Positions 31,210 through 33,742 of a DNA stretch of 33,742 nucleotides are shown here, in pieces; the first letter of the stretch is position 1; the number at the start of each line of letters is the position of its first letter. The stretch lies in the NCBI GenBank assembly GCA_021162785.1, contig JAGGYA010000009.1:1-33742 (forward strand). Direction: 5' to 3'. The DNA comes from Candidatus Calescibacteriota bacterium (GTDB lineage Bacteria > CAIJMQ01 > JAADFP01). Both the position numbers and the translations under genes were made by a program. Under the pieces are notes generated by a model. It had not been told where the DNA came from and did not search any database. It saw nothing but the letters and a program-made list of their open reading frames with translations.

Positions 31210-31440
31210 TTTGGTTATTAAATTCAGTAATATACCCTATCACTGCTCATTTAATTAATTCACTTAACTCTATATATAACTACATAACACATCGCTTAAC
31301 TAATTTATTCATTTCTATTCTATACACTCAACTTAATTATCATACTAACTGTTCTATTCACTACATTACTATTATACTACTATGCTAGTTTACATACTAT
31401 CATAACTATTTAACTATATCAACTATTCAACATTTAAACT
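31210..31440. other. Non-coding low-G tract (AT-rich, TAACTA/ACTAT-rich)
   Basis: About 215 bases hold only about six G on the plus strand. TAACTA, ACTAT and ATAACTA recur at irregular spacing; the minus strand reads as repeated ATAGTT. There is no coding frame of note and no strong hairpin. It lies upstream of both the RHH gene (minus) and the 391-aa gene (plus). It could be an unstructured leader, a DNA-unwinding element, or a degenerate tandem array. The strand asymmetry is much stronger than in the flanks. Confidence 0.5.
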
Positions 31441-31452
31441 TTTCCCTCCCTC

Positions 31453-31481
31453 TTGACTTTTTTCCGTAAATATGGTATATA
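31453..31481 (+). promoter_or_regulatory. Promoter for the 391-aa gene
   Basis: TTGACT (31453-31458), 17-bp spacer, TATATA (31476-31481). The leader of about 60 nt ends with AAGGAGGT at the ideal distance from the ATG at 31549. Confidence 0.55.
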
Positions 31482-31548
31482 TAGGGTGATGGGTTCAAAC
31501 GGCGAAATAGCGGGAATTTAAGGGTGTCAAAAAGAAGGAGGTAAAAAA

Positions 31549-32724
31549 ATGGCGAATCAAGATATTCTGCATAGACTTTGGATTGAGGGAAAAATGCCGA
31601 TGAAAGAAGTGTCCTTGAGGGAAATTGGTTATTTTGCAGAAAGAAATAAAAGTAAACTGCGGTCCAAAAGAGGCCAAGTTACACAGAGTGGGCTTAACTA
31701 TGCAGTGTTAAAATTTATTTTAGAATACTGTTCTCCCTCTAATTGGCCACCTTCTCTTTGGACAGAATTTGAAAGAGCTAAACATCCTTATAAAGGTAAT
31801 TATGCTATCTGGCAGAAGTACCCTAATTTAAAAGTTAATATTAAGGAACAACCAAATAAAGGAGTTACTAATATTACTGGCATAGATATTTTTACCGTAG
31901 AAAATATACTTCAAACCATTGAGAAAGAAGAAAAGCGAGACGGAAGCTATACCTTTTCTACTTCTCACCAAATTTCAAAAGAAGAATTTTTGGATCAGCC
32001 GATGAGAAAATTCGCAGAGTATATCGTAGATATTGTGGAGAGAAATACTATTTCAGGACGAAGGGGATGGACAGAACAGTTAAAGGCTTATGATTGGCCA
32101 CCTCATAAAGGGGATGTAGAAGCAGGAGTAAAAGTGAGGAGAAATTTTAGTTATTTAGTCAATTGTGCCTTAGAAGCAGAGGGAAGAGGTAAAGAGCTTT
32201 TTAGAGTGGGAATTTGTAACGCAGTGGCAGGATGGGCAGGTCTCAAGGCAGTGGCGCAAGAAGAGTGTTACCAGATTTTTTCTACCATTAATTATTTAAA
32301 ACATCTTCCAGATGATGCTCCCATTGACTGTAGTCAAATATATGGGAGGAGAATAGCGTTGTCTTCTAAATTATATTGCTTTAGTGATTTAAAGAAATGG
32401 ACAATCTACGACTCACGGGTAGCATTTTCTCTTTCACAATTTGTTTCTAAGTTTCGAGAAGACCATAAAGATATTTTTGATGAGATTTGGGAGAATATAA
32501 AATTCCCAATTCCACCAACTCGAATGCAACGATATCATCCTTTAAACGTGCCTTGGAAAGAAGGAGAAGCTTCTCTTTGGTTTGTGAGGGCAAGTTTACT
32601 TCTTAGGGAAATCGCGAACATCTTAAACTCCCGTGGGACAAAATTACCTGAGGAAATTGTTCCTTTCTCTAAAACTTGGGAAGTTTATCTTGTTGAGATG
32701 GTATTTTTTACTCTTGGAGCCTAA
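31549..32724 (+). CDS. Hypothetical protein, 391 aa
   Basis: I do not recognise this soluble 391-aa protein. Residues 271-297 (SSKLYCFSDLKKWTIYDSRVAFSL) resemble the 'SK-x-x-x-F...I-x-DSRVA' segment common in DUF-type proteins of mobile elements and defence islands, where Asp-Ser-Arg is conserved. Trp-rich segments near 64-92 and 174-190 suggest binding surfaces. It has no membrane or signal segments. It has its own promoter and a strong ribosome-binding site, and is followed 36 bp later by the CFI-box gene, so the two are probably an operon. Confidence 0.7.
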   Translation: MANQDILHRLWIEGKMPMKEVSLREIGYFAERNKSKLRSKRGQVTQSGLNYAVLKFILEYCSPSNWPPSLWTEFERAKHPYKGNYAIWQKYPNLKVNIKEQPNKGVTNITGIDIFTVENILQTIEKEEKRDGSYTFSTSHQISKEEFLDQPMRKFAEYIVDIVERNTISGRRGWTEQLKAYDWPPHKGDVEAGVKVRRNFSYLVNCALEAEGRGKELFRVGICNAVAGWAGLKAVAQEECYQIFSTINYLKHLPDDAPIDCSQIYGRRIALSSKLYCFSDLKKWTIYDSRVAFSLSQFVSKFREDHKDIFDEIWENIKFPIPPTRMQRYHPLNVPWKEGEASLWFVRASLLLREIANILNSRGTKLPEEIVPFSKTWEVYLVEMVFFTLGA

Positions 32725-32760
32725 TAAAGGGGTGAGGATATATGAGAAAGGGAGGGAGAT

Positions 32761-33345
32761 ATGATAGAGAAACATGGGGGTGAAGTTCGTTTATCTCATT
32801 CTTTTGAAGAAGTATGGAGCCTTCTTAAAGCGAAAGGGCCTGTGAAATTAGCTACTTCCACAGGAAAAGAATTTACCGCGGAAGCAGGAATTACTAAGGA
32901 CGGGCGAAAAGTTATAAGGTTCTTTCAGGCAGGGCGAGAATACGCAAGAGCTTATGAATGTTGTTGGGGCCATTACTACAACTGTAATAGAACCCGATTT
33001 GGGATGTATGCAAAAGCTTTAGATGCATGGATGGGAGAAAGTGGGCCATCTGTGATGGCTTCATCACAGGGTGAAGGCAGACAAAGGACACAAGGCTGCT
33101 TTATTGCTACAGCAGTTTTCGATACCGAGCAATCTTCAGAAGTGGAAATTTTATGTAGGTTTAGAGATACCGTTCTTCTGCGGAATATTTACGGTAGAGT
33201 TTTTGTAAAGTTTTATTATGTTTTCTCCCCACCTGTAGCCCAGATTTTAAGGAAAAACAATGCTTTAAAGAAGGTAGTGAGAAAATTGGTAAGAATAGGG
33301 AGTGTTATATGTAGTAAATTCGTGGATAATACAAATGCATTGTGA
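32761..33345 (+). CDS. CFI-box-CTERM domain protein
   Basis: A 194-aa protein. The first 90 residues have TKDGRKVIRFFQAGREYARAYECCWGHYYNCNRTRFGMY (C67, C68, C75), a cysteine/histidine cluster that may bind metal. A low-complexity linker leads to QGCFIATAVFDTEQSSEVEILCRFRDTVLL, then GRVFVKFYYVFSPPVAQILRKN: a full CFI-box C-terminal domain. Its function is unknown; it is found at the ends of many proteins. There is no signal peptide. GGAGGGAG precedes the ATG. Together with the 391-aa gene it may form one functional unit. Confidence 0.75.
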   Translation: MIEKHGGEVRLSHSFEEVWSLLKAKGPVKLATSTGKEFTAEAGITKDGRKVIRFFQAGREYARAYECCWGHYYNCNRTRFGMYAKALDAWMGESGPSVMASSQGEGRQRTQGCFIATAVFDTEQSSEVEILCRFRDTVLLRNIYGRVFVKFYYVFSPPVAQILRKNNALKKVVRKLVRIGSVICSKFVDNTNAL

Positions 33346-33442
33346 TTTTGGTTTTTATTTAAATTAAAGGGAGTAGATTAATTTTTCGACACCCGGATTT
33401 GAGTGTTGCATTTTTGGGAGCGTTAATCTTTGGTTGAGAAAC

Positions 33443-33742
33443 ATGAACAAGTTCGGTGATTTGAAAAGCTTTAAAAAATTTAATTGGATGTATCGGGAGA
33501 TCAAAAGATGGGAAAAATTTGCCTACTCAGGGGTATTTAGAATAATAGTAGCTTTCCTACTATTAATTACCTATCTTTCTTCATTGTATAAAAAAAATTA
33601 TCCTTTCCCGAGATCTACTCTTCTGGACCTTCAGTACAGTGATGCAGAGTTTTATGGCACTCGGAGCTCTTTTAGGAATGGTAGCAGTCTTCAGACTTCA
33701 AGTTATTAATAGCAGAAAGGAAAAAATTGTAGCAGAATGGAA
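33443..33742 (+). CDS. Membrane protein, frameshifted at an A8 run, runs off the window
   Basis: Frame 1 from ATG 33443 gives a basic N-terminus (MNKFGDLKSFKKFNWMYREIKRWEK) and a hydrophobic helix (VFRIIVAFLLLITYLSSLY). After A8 at 33590-33597 frame 1 degenerates and stops at 33707-33709, but frame +1 continues as IILSRDLLFWTFSTVMQSF, then a second hydrophobic helix with MALGALLGMVAVFRLQVI, and a charged end, open to the edge. A7 instead of A8 would join the two. It is either a real frameshift, slippage at poly-A, or a sequencing error. The product would be a two-helix membrane protein. It follows the CFI-box gene by about 100 bp. Confidence 0.5.

Overview
The window looks like chromosomal DNA of an uncultured, AT-rich bacterium with a Gram-negative (diderm) envelope. 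It has genes for a beta-barrel that ends in Phe, a lipoprotein with a clear lipobox, a CsgG-type secreted protein and several signal peptides. Shine-Dalgarno sites (AGGAGG type) and sigma70-type promoters are common in the central part. I cannot name the phylum from sequence alone; the gene content (DUF4139, DUF3604, CsgG, DUF4143 ATPases, many unknown envelope proteins) fits a poorly cultured candidate phylum.

Left end (1-4530): a cassette array. Three GC-rich imperfect palindromes (286-426, 1634-1724, 4442-4526) have the hallmarks of integron attC recombination sites: AAC near the left end, GTT near the right end, and complementary inner boxes. Each follows a plus-strand gene or operon. No integrase is in view. 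The cassettes carry a small unknown protein, a HEPN/DUF5677-like protein, and a restriction-modification cluster. That cluster looks chimeric: an EVE-like/PD-(D/E)XK gene plus a small gene sit between a methyltransferase that has lost its C-terminus and a DpnII-type nuclease that has lost its N-terminus. The array stops about 300 bp before a tRNA-Ser(TGA) gene.

Centre (4835-21871): housekeeping and envelope genes. A small membrane protein and a CsgG-family protein are translationally coupled on the plus strand. A minus-strand cluster encodes a membrane protein, a CPBP protease, a DUF4139 protein, PabB and PabC (p-aminobenzoate for folate). Two plus-strand genes follow: a secreted eight-repeat propeller-like protein with a truncated CFI-box tail, and a DUF3604 PHP-like protein. 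A four-gene minus-strand operon (outer-membrane barrel, then three exported proteins that each appear to contain an NTF2-like domain) has a good promoter and looks like an undescribed envelope complex.

Right end (22034-33742): an accessory or defence-like island with many gene remnants. It holds a nucleotidyltransferase with a small partner, a frameshifted HTH gene, VapB with a truncated VapC, a DUF4143 ATPase, a DUF5615 toxin-like gene whose DUF433 antitoxin has a nonsense codon, a PD-(D/E)XK-like protein, a GHKL ATPase with a 210-aa partner, a protein resembling class III nucleotide cyclases, an RHH protein, and unknown genes including one with a full CFI-box domain. Several genes here have the -10 box only a few bases upstream of the ATG, so their mRNAs are probably leaderless. 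The best candidates for something new are the GHKL pair, the cyclase-like gene with its neighbours, and the NTF2/barrel envelope operon.
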